Shown here: positions 25,056-32,256 of the stretch, piece after piece
How the letters are laid out: every line of letters starts with the position of its first letter
Position numbering within the stretch: the first letter of the stretch is position 1
Assembly (NCBI GenBank): GCA_965276635.1
Contig: CBDIBC010000005.1
Span: forward strand, 2,232,001 to 2,296,000
Origin: CBDIBC01 sp965276635
GTDB lineage: Bacteria; Actinomycetota; Acidimicrobiia; Acidimicrobiales; Palsa-688
Direction: 5' to 3'
Length of the DNA: 64,000 bases
The notes under the pieces: generated by a model
The model's database searches: none
What the model saw: only the letters and a program-made list of their open reading frames with translations
What the model was told of the DNA's origin: nothing
Made by a program: the position numbers and the translations under genes

Positions 25056-25409
25056 GTGGGCCAGCGTCTCGTGGCCCGAGCCGTTGCGCTGGTCGCGGTG
25101 GTGATCGGGCTCGGCGCATGCGGCGGGTCCACCAGCCCGGCGGCGCAGGCCGCCGATCAGCGCTACCTGGCCACCGTCCACAGCGGCGCGCCCGACATCT
25201 CTGCCTATCGCAGCGATGTCCAGCTGACGCGGCTGGGTCACGCGGTGTGCGACGGCTTTCGGTCCGGGGCATCCTTCCAGCAGCTCGCCGACCGCCTGGC
25301 GCTGGTGCCGTCGAGCCGGCCACTGCCGAGCGAGGACCTCGGTACGGTCATCACCGCGGCGGTGGACGCCTACTGCCCGGCCTACGACGCCCAGATCGGC
25401 GGTTCGTAG
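25056..25409 (+). CDS. Small DUF732-like lipoprotein
   Basis: This 117-residue protein has a signal peptide (RLVARAVALVAVVIG) ending in the lipobox LGAC, so it should be a lipoprotein. The mature part contains YLATVHSGAPDI and LGHAVCDGFRSGASFQQL plus a late Cys (DAYCPAY), the pattern of the actinobacterial DUF732 fold. Function unknown. The GTG begins 2 nt after the nudC stop; GTG 25071 is an alternative. Confidence 0.7.
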   Translation: MGQRLVARAVALVAVVIGLGACGGSTSPAAQAADQRYLATVHSGAPDISAYRSDVQLTRLGHAVCDGFRSGASFQQLADRLALVPSSRPLPSEDLGTVITAAVDAYCPAYDAQIGGS

Positions 25410-25412
25410 GCG

Positions 25413-26675
25413 TTATGTAGGCGCGCCCTCGTCCGGTGCGGGCGGGCCCGGCCATGGCGAGGTGATGGTGAACACCCGGTGGCCGGCGGCCACGTGGGTG
25501 CCGGCCGGCACCCCGAACGGTTGGTAGGGCGTCAGTCGCTCCCAGGTCTGGCCCCCGGGCGGGAGGGCGAAGGTTCCCTGCTCCGAACCACGGTCGATGA
25601 GGGCGATCGCCCAATCGGACAGGCGGACCTCGACATGGGAATCGGCGATGGCGTCGTCGTCGAGGCGCAGGGGCCGGGCCAGGCCCCCGGAGACGGTCGG
25701 GTCCCGCTCGGGGTCGTGGCCCACGAGGTAGCCGCGGTCCAGGCCGAACACGGAGCCATCCTCGAGGACGAGCGCTCCGAGGGATGGACGCGCCCCGCTG
25801 ATCGGCGCCCGATCCGCCGGGCCGATGGTGACGCCGCACCGGACGCAGGTGGGGCTGTCGGGATGGTTGAAGTGGCCGTTCGGGCAGCGGACGCCCCGCA
25901 CGACGGTTCCCGTGGCCGTCGAGGGTGGCGCTCCCCCGAGCGGCAGCGGGCTGCCCGCCGTGTCGCCTCGCTCCCCGTGCAGGTCCCGGATCGCGGTGGG
26001 CGGCTGGGGGTGCTCGGGCAGGGCCCGGGTGGGTGCATCCGACGGCGGCGCACCGGCGGGGAGCGTCGCAGCCGGGTCGCCGGCCACTTGGGGCAGCGCT
26101 ACGGTGGCCTCGTAGGACGGATGGGCGAAGACCGCGGTCGGCGCGCTGGCGCCTGGCGACTCGGGTGGGGCGCCGGGCAGGTCACCGTTGTCCGGCGATG
26201 CTGCGGTGGCGGCGCTCGGGAGCCGGATGCTCAGACCGCCGGCGGGGACGACTCCCCGTTCGAGGTCGAAGACGCCATCGGGCGCCGGCGTGGGAATGGT
26301 GACCCCCATGGGTCCGGCCACCACCGGCGTGCCTGGCGCCAGCATCATCCGCAGCCAACCCGGATCGCGGCTCGGCGAGACCCACTGTCGCCCGTCCCAC
26401 GCCTGGACGGGCCCGTGCAGGAGCACGGCGAAGGCCTGCTCGGCCGGCCCGATGGTGAGGAACGGAACCGCAGGCTCGGGATCCCGGCTGTTCAGGACCC
26501 CGATGGCATGCTCGGCGATGAGCCGGCCGCCCCGGGTGGACGGGCCTAGGTTCCTGGCCGACTCGACCAGGAACCGCATGAGCGCAGCCGACGCCCCGGG
26601 CCCGACCCACACGACGAGGTCGCCGAAGCGGGCGAGCGTGCCCGGACCGGCGGCGACATGCAGCGATGCGGTCAT
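25413..26675 (-). CDS. FHA-domain protein with central zinc ribbon
   Basis: This 420-residue protein has an N-terminal domain (1-170) of unknown fold, a low-complexity Pro/Ala linker (170-265), a zinc ribbon (CPNGHFNHPDSPTCVRCG) and a C-terminal FHA domain (about 290-410: YLVGHDPERDPTVSGG ... DDAIADSHVEVRL ... DRGSEQGTFA). FHA domains bind phosphothreonine. Here the first glycine motif reads GH rather than GR and the usual Ser of SxxH is Ala, so binding may be altered. Its ATG overlaps the pseudokinase stop (ATGA), so the two proteins are translated together. Confidence 0.8.
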   Translation of the reverse strand: MTASLHVAAGPGTLARFGDLVVWVGPGASAALMRFLVESARNLGPSTRGGRLIAEHAIGVLNSRDPEPAVPFLTIGPAEQAFAVLLHGPVQAWDGRQWVSPSRDPGWLRMMLAPGTPVVAGPMGVTIPTPAPDGVFDLERGVVPAGGLSIRLPSAATAASPDNGDLPGAPPESPGASAPTAVFAHPSYEATVALPQVAGDPAATLPAGAPPSDAPTRALPEHPQPPTAIRDLHGERGDTAGSPLPLGGAPPSTATGTVVRGVRCPNGHFNHPDSPTCVRCGVTIGPADRAPISGARPSLGALVLEDGSVFGLDRGYLVGHDPERDPTVSGGLARPLRLDDDAIADSHVEVRLSDWAIALIDRGSEQGTFALPPGGQTWERLTPYQPFGVPAGTHVAAGHRVFTITSPWPGPPAPDEGAPT

Positions 26676-27598
26676 GCTCGCACCAGGGTATCGATGCGCC
26701 CGGCGAGCTCGTCTGCCGTCGTCGGGCGCTGGCGGGGGTCGGGGCCGAGGCAGGCGGCGAGCAGGGCGCGAGCAGGGTCAGCCAGGGAATCGGCCAGCTG
26801 CGGCGGCTCGTGGGCCACGCGCTGGACGGCGACGAGCGGCGGGTCGTCGTCGATCCCCGGGTGCAGGGCGGTGCCGGTGAGCATGCGGTGCAGGCTGGCG
26901 GCCAGGGCCCAGGTGTCGCTGGCCCGGGTCGGCGCTTCACCCCGGGCTCGGTCGGGGTCGAGCCCATCGATGGGGATGTCGTCGACGGCGAACAGCAGGC
27001 CAGGCCGACCGTCGGGCTGGTACGGCGGCAGGTCGAGGCATCCTCCCTCGCCCGTCTCCAGCACGCGGTCGGGGCCGATGCACCCGTGCACCACGCCCGT
27101 CCCGTGCAACTGGTGCGCCCCCCGAGCGGCGTCGGCGACGGCTCGCAGCGTCGAGTGCTGATCCGGCCCGTCGGACTCCGGGCGGACGGGCCCCCGGGTG
27201 GCGGCGTAGGCGAGAGGGAAGGTGCCGCGAGCTGCTCCCACCGTCCCGGTCACCTCGACCACTCCCACCTCGACCAGCTCGACCAGGTACCGGCCGGGCA
27301 GCGCAGCCCACCGGCGCAGGTCATCCACGAACCCGTCCCATCGGTCGTCGTCGGGCTGGACGACGGCGTGGAGGACGAGTCGCTCAGCCCCCAGGCCCAG
27401 GCGGTCCGGTGCGTCGACCCACGTCCGGAAGGGTCGGTTCGGCTCGCCGAACAGCCCAGGTCCAGCCTGGTGCACGCGGTAGTCAGCGATCCAGCCAGGC
27501 AAAGGACCTCCCACGTCGGCGCCGGCACTGCGGGCCAGAGCGTAGTGGTTCCCCCGACCACGGGTGATACGGTTAATCCATGAAAGTATATGAAACAT
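26672..27598 (-). CDS. Protein-kinase-like protein lacking catalytic residues (pseudokinase)
   Basis: The C-terminal half resembles the large lobe of a Hanks-type Ser/Thr kinase: GVVHGCIGPDRVL occupies the catalytic-loop position, ASDTWALAASLHRMLTG matches the F-helix region, and CLGPDPRQRPTTADEL the end of the fold. The catalytic Asp (HRD) is replaced (HGC), the loop Asn is Arg, and no DFG or clear lysine motif is seen, so it is probably inactive. The start is uncertain: ATG 27598 shares bases with the opposite ATG at 27597, while GTG 27511 would leave space for promoters. It forms an operon with the FHA gene. Confidence 0.7.
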   Translation of the reverse strand: MFHILSWINRITRGRGNHYALARSAGADVGGPLPGWIADYRVHQAGPGLFGEPNRPFRTWVDAPDRLGLGAERLVLHAVVQPDDDRWDGFVDDLRRWAALPGRYLVELVEVGVVEVTGTVGAARGTFPLAYAATRGPVRPESDGPDQHSTLRAVADAARGAHQLHGTGVVHGCIGPDRVLETGEGGCLDLPPYQPDGRPGLLFAVDDIPIDGLDPDRARGEAPTRASDTWALAASLHRMLTGTALHPGIDDDPPLVAVQRVAHEPPQLADSLADPARALLAACLGPDPRQRPTTADELAGRIDTLVRA

Positions 27599-27638
27599 GC
27601 CTAAACGCCAATCGAGCTGGGGTGGAAAGGCGGCGACC

Positions 27639-28655
27639 GTGACGGTTCGGCGCACCGGGACGGTCGTGGTGGGTGGAGCGGGGTTGGCCGCGGCGCTGGC
27701 CGTCACCGTCGCGGTCGCCGTGGCTGCGGCGACGGTCACGTCCGGGCTGTCAGGGCCAGCGTCGCTGGCGACGGGTCCGCAGCCGTCGGTTGCCGGCGAG
27801 CCGGCCACCGGGGCAACGGGTATCCCTGCGCCCTACCTGGCCGACTTCATGGCCTCGGCCGGTCGGTTCGCAGTGCCGTGGCCCGTGCTGGCCGGGATCT
27901 ATGCGTCGGAGTGTGACTTCGGGCGCAGCCCCCTTGCCGGGTGCCGGCCCGGCACCGAGAACGGTGCCGGGGCTCAGGGCCCGGGCCAGTTCCTGGCGCC
28001 GACCTGGCGGCGGGGGCTGCCATCCGGCACTCTCATCGGGACCGGTCCGCCGACCACCACCACGGCCCAGGGCTATGCGACCGACGGTGACGGCGACGGC
28101 GTCGCCGACGCCTGGGATCCCGCCGATGCCATCGCCTCCACCGCCCGGTTCCTGGCCGCCAACGGTGCTGGGGTCGGCGACGTCACCCGAGCCGTCTTCG
28201 CCTACAACCACGATCCCACCTACGTGCAACGCGTGATGCAGCGGGCCGGTGCCTACGCTTCGGCCGGCGTCGACACGCCGGTGGCGCCTGCTAGCGCGTC
28301 GCGCGTGCTCGCCGCGGCCGAGGCGGATCTGGGGAAGCCCTACCAGTGGGGGGGCGCCGGGCCGGCCGCCTTCGACTGCTCCGGCCTGGTGGCAGTCGTC
28401 TACCGCCAGGTCGGTCTGACCCTCACGCACAATGCCGCCGCCCAGTACGCGGAGACGTCCGCCCATCCGGTGCCCGTGGGCGCGGTGCAGGCGGGCGATT
28501 TGGTCTTCTTCGGCTCCTCGGCGGCCACCATCCACCACGTCGGGATCGCGGTCGGAGGCGGCGAGATGATCGACGCCCCGCACCGAGGCGCGGTGGTGCG
28601 GGTCGAGCCCGACGCCTGGCCCGATCTGCTGGCCGCTACCCGCCCGCTGGGCTGA
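27639..28655 (+). CDS. Secreted lytic transglycosylase-like and NlpC/P60 peptidase
   Basis: This 338-residue protein has an N-terminal membrane anchor or signal (TVVVGGAGLAAALAVTVAVAV). A transglycosylase-like domain follows (about 75-210: WPVLAGIYASECDFGRSP, GAQGPGQFLAPTW, then FAYNHDPTYVQRVM). The C-terminal NlpC/P60 domain (about 230-338) has the catalytic Cys in FDCSGLVAVVY and His in IHHVGIAV. It should cut both glycan and peptide in the wall. GTG 27639 follows the ribosome-binding site GGAAAGG; ATG 27597 is a possible longer start. The AT-rich block at 27565-27598 holds TATATG, a candidate -10. Confidence 0.85.
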   Translation: MTVRRTGTVVVGGAGLAAALAVTVAVAVAAATVTSGLSGPASLATGPQPSVAGEPATGATGIPAPYLADFMASAGRFAVPWPVLAGIYASECDFGRSPLAGCRPGTENGAGAQGPGQFLAPTWRRGLPSGTLIGTGPPTTTTAQGYATDGDGDGVADAWDPADAIASTARFLAANGAGVGDVTRAVFAYNHDPTYVQRVMQRAGAYASAGVDTPVAPASASRVLAAAEADLGKPYQWGGAGPAAFDCSGLVAVVYRQVGLTLTHNAAAQYAETSAHPVPVGAVQAGDLVFFGSSAATIHHVGIAVGGGEMIDAPHRGAVVRVEPDAWPDLLAATRPLG

Positions 28656-28659
28656 CGGG

Positions 28660-28665
28660 TATGCT
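28660..28665 (+). promoter_or_regulatory. -10 box of the CHAP-protein gene (leaderless)
   Basis: TATGCT ends 8 nt before the GTG at 28674. Confidence 0.4.
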
Positions 28666-28673
28666 CTCGTTCC

Positions 28674-30092
28674 GTGGCTGCCACTGGACGTAGAGCAGTC
28701 GGTGGCGTGTTGGCGATGGTGGCCTGGCTGGGGCTGGCCGCGCCGGCGTCGGCGACATCGGCCCGCGGCGCGTCCCTGACCCACCCCGACCCCCTCCCGG
28801 CGCATCCGGCACCGTCACCGGGCAGTGGCACCGTCGGGGCCCGGGCGTACGCCGACTCGGGCGTCCTCGGCTACGGAGACGCCCAGAACCAAGGGTCGCC
28901 CACCGGCTCGAACCTGAACGCTCCCGTCGTGTCCATGGCCTCCACGCCGGACGGGAAGGGCTACTGGCTCATCGCGGCCGACGGCGGCATCCTCACCTAC
29001 GGCGATGCCGGGTACTACGGGTCGGCGGGCGCCGTGAACCTCACCGGGCCGATCGTGGGGATGGCGTCCACGCCGGATGGGAAGGGCTACTGGAGCGTGG
29101 CCCTCGACGGCGGCATCTTCACCTACGGCGACGCCGCGTTCTACGGATCGACGGGAGCCGTGGCGCTGGCCCAGCCGATCGTGGGGATGACGTCCACGCC
29201 GGACGGGAAGGGCTACTGGCTGGTGGCGTCCGACGGCGGGATCTTCACCTTCGGCGACGCCGCGTTCTACGGATCGACCGGAGCTGTCCCCCTGGACGCG
29301 CCGATCGTGGGGATGGCGTCCACGCCGGACGGGAAGGGCTACCGGTTGGTGGCGTCCGACGGCGGCATCTTCGACTTCGGCGACGCCAGCTATCAGGGAT
29401 CGGCGGCCAACCGGTCCTTGCAGGCATCGATCGCCGGCATGGCCTCCACGCCGGACGGCAACGGCTACTGGCTGGCCGAATCGCAGGGATCGGTCTTCGC
29501 CTACGGGGACGCCACCAGCTACGGCGACAACGCGGCCGCCCTACCCACCCAGCCCATCGCCACCATCGCCGCCACCCCCGACGGGAACGGCTACTGGCTG
29601 CTCGAACCCGACGCCTTCCCCACCGCGTTCAGCCATCCAGGCGGCGGCGGAGCCATCGTGGCCGCTGCCACCAGCCAGGTGCACGGCAACGCCTACAGCG
29701 GCCTCTTCTGCAACCCGTACGGCCCGTGCGAGGCGTGGTGCGCGCTGTTCGCCACCTGGGTGTGGGAACAGGCGGGGGTCCCGATCCCGCGCTACGCCTT
29801 CACGGGCGACATCTACACCTGGGCCGCGGCCAGAGGCCTGGCTCGCGACCCCAGGTCCCACCCGGCGGCCGGTGACATCGTGCTCTACGGCACCGGACCC
29901 CAGTCCGTCTACACGTCGGTGCACACCGGCATCGTCGCTCAGGTCTGGCCCGACGGGGCCATCGACACCATCGAGGGTGATGCCGGACCGGGTAGCTACG
30001 GGCACTACAACGTCATCATCAACGGGCCGTTCCTGCCCAGCCAGTCGTCGGTCTACAACGGGACGCCTGTCTACGCCTTCGCCGCTCCCTGA
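28674..30092 (+). CDS. Secreted repeat protein with C-terminal CHAP amidase domain
   Basis: This 472-residue protein has a signal peptide (VLAMVAWLGLAAPASA) and about seven repeats of some 47 residues, each with a core STPDGKGYWLVASDGGIFTF and GDAAFYGSTGAV. Such repeats probably form a beta-propeller-like wall-binding domain. The C-terminal 140 residues form a CHAP domain: Cys in GPCEAWCALFATW and His in SVHTGIVAQVW. CHAP enzymes cut peptidoglycan amide bonds. It lies 18 nt after the NlpC/P60 gene, so two wall hydrolases stand in series. Confidence 0.85.
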   Translation: MAATGRRAVGGVLAMVAWLGLAAPASATSARGASLTHPDPLPAHPAPSPGSGTVGARAYADSGVLGYGDAQNQGSPTGSNLNAPVVSMASTPDGKGYWLIAADGGILTYGDAGYYGSAGAVNLTGPIVGMASTPDGKGYWSVALDGGIFTYGDAAFYGSTGAVALAQPIVGMTSTPDGKGYWLVASDGGIFTFGDAAFYGSTGAVPLDAPIVGMASTPDGKGYRLVASDGGIFDFGDASYQGSAANRSLQASIAGMASTPDGNGYWLAESQGSVFAYGDATSYGDNAAALPTQPIATIAATPDGNGYWLLEPDAFPTAFSHPGGGGAIVAAATSQVHGNAYSGLFCNPYGPCEAWCALFATWVWEQAGVPIPRYAFTGDIYTWAAARGLARDPRSHPAAGDIVLYGTGPQSVYTSVHTGIVAQVWPDGAIDTIEGDAGPGSYGHYNVIINGPFLPSQSSVYNGTPVYAFAAP

Positions 30093-30095
30093 CGC

Positions 30096-30689
30096 GTGAC
30101 GATGGCGGCGGGGCATCCGGCCGTGTTGGCTGCGGCAGCCGTGTTGGCTGCGACGGCCGGCCTGGCGGCCTGTGGCGGGTCGTCGGCATCGTCCGCCCGG
30201 CCCCCGGCATCGTCCGCGCCACCGCCCACCGCACCCACCACCGTGGCGCCGACCACCACCACGACCGTCCCGGCTGTGGCGACCGGCACGGCGGTCACCC
30301 TGCGCACGCCCGACGGGCGCCCGGCGAGCGTCACCGTGCTGCGCGTCGCTGCGGCCAGCCCGCTGTACTCCTTCGAGATGCCCGGCGCCGGCGAGCAGTT
30401 CGTCGGCGCCGAGCTGCAGGTCGTGAACACCGGGACGGCACCACTCACCGACTCGATGGCTGTCGACACCAGCGTGACCGATGCGGCGGGTCACACCTAC
30501 GCAGCAGTCGTCGACGACGTCACCGGCTGCCCGTCGTTCTTCGGCGGAGTGGTGAACCTCGCCCCGGGCGCGACCGGCATGGGCTGCGTCAGCTTCGAGG
30601 TGCCGATCGCCAACCCGGTGACCGCCGTGCGACTCGGCCTCGGCGGTTCGGCGGCCACCAGCTTCGCCCGCTGGACCGTCACTCCCTGA
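30096..30689 (+). CDS. DUF4352-like lipoprotein
   Basis: This 197-residue protein has a signal peptide ending in the lipobox LAAC, a Ser/Pro/Thr linker (about 30-65), and a beta-rich domain with EMPGAGEQFVGAELQVVNTGTAPL and DDVTGCPSFFGG that fits the DUF4352 immunoglobulin-like family. A second Cys (MGCVSFEV) could pair with the first. Function unknown. GTG 30096 begins 3 nt after the previous stop; ATG 30102 is also possible. Confidence 0.75.
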   Translation: MTMAAGHPAVLAAAAVLAATAGLAACGGSSASSARPPASSAPPPTAPTTVAPTTTTTVPAVATGTAVTLRTPDGRPASVTVLRVAAASPLYSFEMPGAGEQFVGAELQVVNTGTAPLTDSMAVDTSVTDAAGHTYAAVVDDVTGCPSFFGGVVNLAPGATGMGCVSFEVPIANPVTAVRLGLGGSAATSFARWTVTP

Positions 30690-30697
30690 CGGTCCGG

Positions 30698-30964
30698 CTA
30701 TCGCCGCCTGGCGCCCCGGCGACCCACGGCTCGCCACCCGAGCGCGATCAACGCCACCACGATGGCCAGCTTCACGGCGAACGCGACCAGGTGGAGGATG
30801 ATGCCAGCCACCCAGAAGAGCACGATGCCCGCGACGACCGTCGCCGCCACCCCGAGCACGAGCAAAGGGATCCACACCCACCCTGGTCGCCGGCCGTCGC
30901 CCGACTCGGGACCGCTCGTGCCGGGGCAGCCGCTCTTGCGGAGTCCTCCCTGTGCGTCCACCAT
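30698..30964 (-). CDS. Small membrane protein
   Basis: This 88-residue protein has one long hydrophobic hairpin (WVWIPLLVLGVAATVVAGIVL and IILHLVAFAVKLAIVVALIAL) and a basic C terminus (GRRGARRR). ATG 30964 follows a good ribosome-binding site (GAGAGGAGCGGGCC), preferred over ATG 30991. No family was recognised. Confidence 0.55.
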   Translation of the reverse strand: MVDAQGGLRKSGCPGTSGPESGDGRRPGWVWIPLLVLGVAATVVAGIVLFWVAGIILHLVAFAVKLAIVVALIALGWRAVGRRGARRR

Positions 30965-31041
30965 GGCCCGCTCCTCTCGTCTCTCATCCATCCCTGCCCC
31001 GAACCCTACGAAGCCTCCGCCCCCACCACATCAGCCCTGAG

Positions 31042-31069
31042 GCCGAAGTGGCCTCCACCCGCAGATGGA
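31042..31069 (+). repeat. 28-bp element, copy R1
   Basis: This block begins GCCGAAGTGGCCTCCACC and recurs at 31321 and 31520. It contains the short inverted repeat GTGG-CCT-CCAC. The flanks of R1 differ from those of the other two copies. Confidence 0.75.
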
Positions 31070-31097
31070 CACACCACGAGCTGCCGGCGCTGCGCAG

Positions 31098-31111
31098 CCA
31101 CCAGCTGGTGG
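31098..31111. repeat. 14-bp perfect palindrome
   Basis: CCACCAGCTGGTGG reads the same on both strands. It shares the CCACCAG core with the arms of the larger inverted repeat just downstream. Confidence 0.7.
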
Positions 31112-31129
31112 CCAGCGGGACAGGCGCGC

Positions 31130-31180
31130 AACTGGTGGTCGACCGCGCCTCGAATAACGAGGTCAGGTCGACCACCAGTT
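31130..31180. repeat. 15-bp perfect inverted repeat with inner hairpin
   Basis: AACTGGTGGTCGACC (31130-31144) is exactly complementary to 31166-31180. Inside, CCTCG-AATAA-CGAGG (31148-31162) makes a second stem. The whole could fold as one long cruciform or act as an end of a small mobile repeat. It is also the only A/T-rich loop in this GC-rich block. Confidence 0.75.
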
Positions 31181-31320
31181 CGTGTAGCCACCGCCCACCG
31201 CGGTCGAGCCCAGTGGGTCGGCGGCGACGCGAGCGACCTTCGACCGGTGGGCGACCAGAACAGGAGCCGGGAACGGCGTTTGGACGCGTCGACGCAGTCA
31301 GGCATCGGATGCTCGTGAGG

Positions 31321-31348
31321 GCCGAAGTGGCCTCCACCCGCAGATGGA
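31321..31348 (+). repeat. 28-bp element, copy R2
   Basis: Identical to R1 over its 28 bases. It opens copy A of the response-regulator duplication. Confidence 0.75.
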
Positions 31349-31520
31349 GGCGTCGGCGTTCACGCCGGCGGTGCCGTCTGTCCGGCCAGGCCGAGGTCGT
31401 AGGCGAGCACCACGGCCTGGATGCGGTCGCGGACGTTCAGCTTCTGCAGAATGTGGTTCACGTGAGTCTTGACGGTGGTCTCGCTGATGAACATCTCGGC
31501 TCGCGGCCGATCTCGGCGTT
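31323..31520 (-). pseudogene. Duplicated, frameshifted response-regulator 3' end (copy A)
   Basis: These 198 nt repeat 31521-31710, the C-terminal coding part of the adjacent LiaR-like gene plus its 3' flank. Copy A has 5 extra bases (CGAGA) that break the frame just before the helix-turn-helix. It also keeps 3 bases (AGA) missing from the intact gene, giving the canonical FISETTVKTHV. It cannot be translated as a regulator. Confidence 0.8.
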
Positions 31521-31546
31521 CGAAGTGGCCTCCACCCGCAGATGGA
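31521..31546 (+). repeat. 28-bp element, copy R3 (lacks its first two bases)
   Basis: This copy lies 14 nt downstream of the stop of the intact LiaR-like gene (which is on the minus strand) and opens copy B of the duplication. It matches R1 and R2 from their third base on. Confidence 0.7.
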
Positions 31547-31557
31547 GGCGTCGGCGT

Positions 31558-32256
31558 TCACGCCGGCGGTGCCGTCTGTCCGGCCAGGCCGAGGTCGTAG
31601 GCGAGCACCACGGCCTGGATGCGGTCGCGGACGTTCAGCTTCTGCAGAATGTGGTTCACGTGAGTCTTGACGGTGGCGCTGATGAACAGCTCGCGGCCGA
31701 TCTCGGCGTTCGACAGGCCACGGACCACTTCCCGCAGGACGTCGAGCTCCCGCTCGGTGAGCTCCGAGAAACGGTCGGGGACCGTCCCGGCGTCCCTGGC
31801 TCGCGGTCCGCGCGCGAACTCGGCCAGCAGGCGCTTGGTCATCCGGGGCTCGACCAGCGCGTTGCCGGCGGCAGCGGCATGGATGGCCGTCACCAGGTCG
31901 TCGGGTGGTGACGCCTTGAGCAGGAAGCCGCTAGCCCCGGCCCGGACAGCCGCGAACAGGTGCTCGTCGAGGTCGAACGTGGTCAGCACGACGACCCGGG
32001 TCCCGGATTCCTCGACCATGCGCCGACAGGCCTCGACGCCGTCCATGCGCGGCATCCTGACATCCATCAGGACCACGTCAGGACGGAGCCGGCGGGCCTC
32101 GCCGATGGCCTCGTAGCCATCCGAGGCCTCGCCGATCACGCGGAGGTCCGGCTCGGCTTCGAGGACCAGGCGGAGCCCGGCGCGCACCATGGCCTCGTCA
32201 TCGACGATGAGCAGCGTAACGGGTGGATCGGCGTCCGCCGACGGCACCACGGTCAT
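31558..32256 (-). CDS. NarL/LiaR-type response regulator
   Basis: This 232-residue regulator has a receiver domain (IVDDEAMVRAG, phospho-acceptor in DVVLMDVRMP, Lys in GFLLKA) and a LuxR helix-turn-helix (LTERELDVLREVVRGLSNAEI). The recognition region reads FISATVKTHVNHIL, one residue shorter than the usual FISETTVKTHV because of a 3-nt deletion; the duplicate next to it retains the full version. DNA binding could therefore be weakened. Its ATG overlaps the kinase stop (ATGA). It is the last gene of a LiaF-LiaS-LiaR-like operon. Confidence 0.88.
   Translation of the reverse strand: MTVVPSADADPPVTLLIVDDEAMVRAGLRLVLEAEPDLRVIGEASDGYEAIGEARRLRPDVVLMDVRMPRMDGVEACRRMVEESGTRVVVLTTFDLDEHLFAAVRAGASGFLLKASPPDDLVTAIHAAAAGNALVEPRMTKRLLAEFARGPRARDAGTVPDRFSELTERELDVLREVVRGLSNAEIGRELFISATVKTHVNHILQKLNVRDRIQAVVLAYDLGLAGQTAPPA

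Larger units (their letters stand above)
30992..31557. other. Scarred intergenic region without an intact gene
   Basis: These 566 nt hold the 28-bp elements, the nested palindromes, and a broken extra copy of the LiaR-like 3' end. Open frames crossing the region are low-complexity and change frame at the repeats. The stretch 31182-31320 shows nothing I recognise. Confidence 0.7.

Noticed and set aside
31130..31180. End of an insertion sequence
   Set aside because: No transposase frame and no second end were found nearby; it is recorded only as an inverted repeat.
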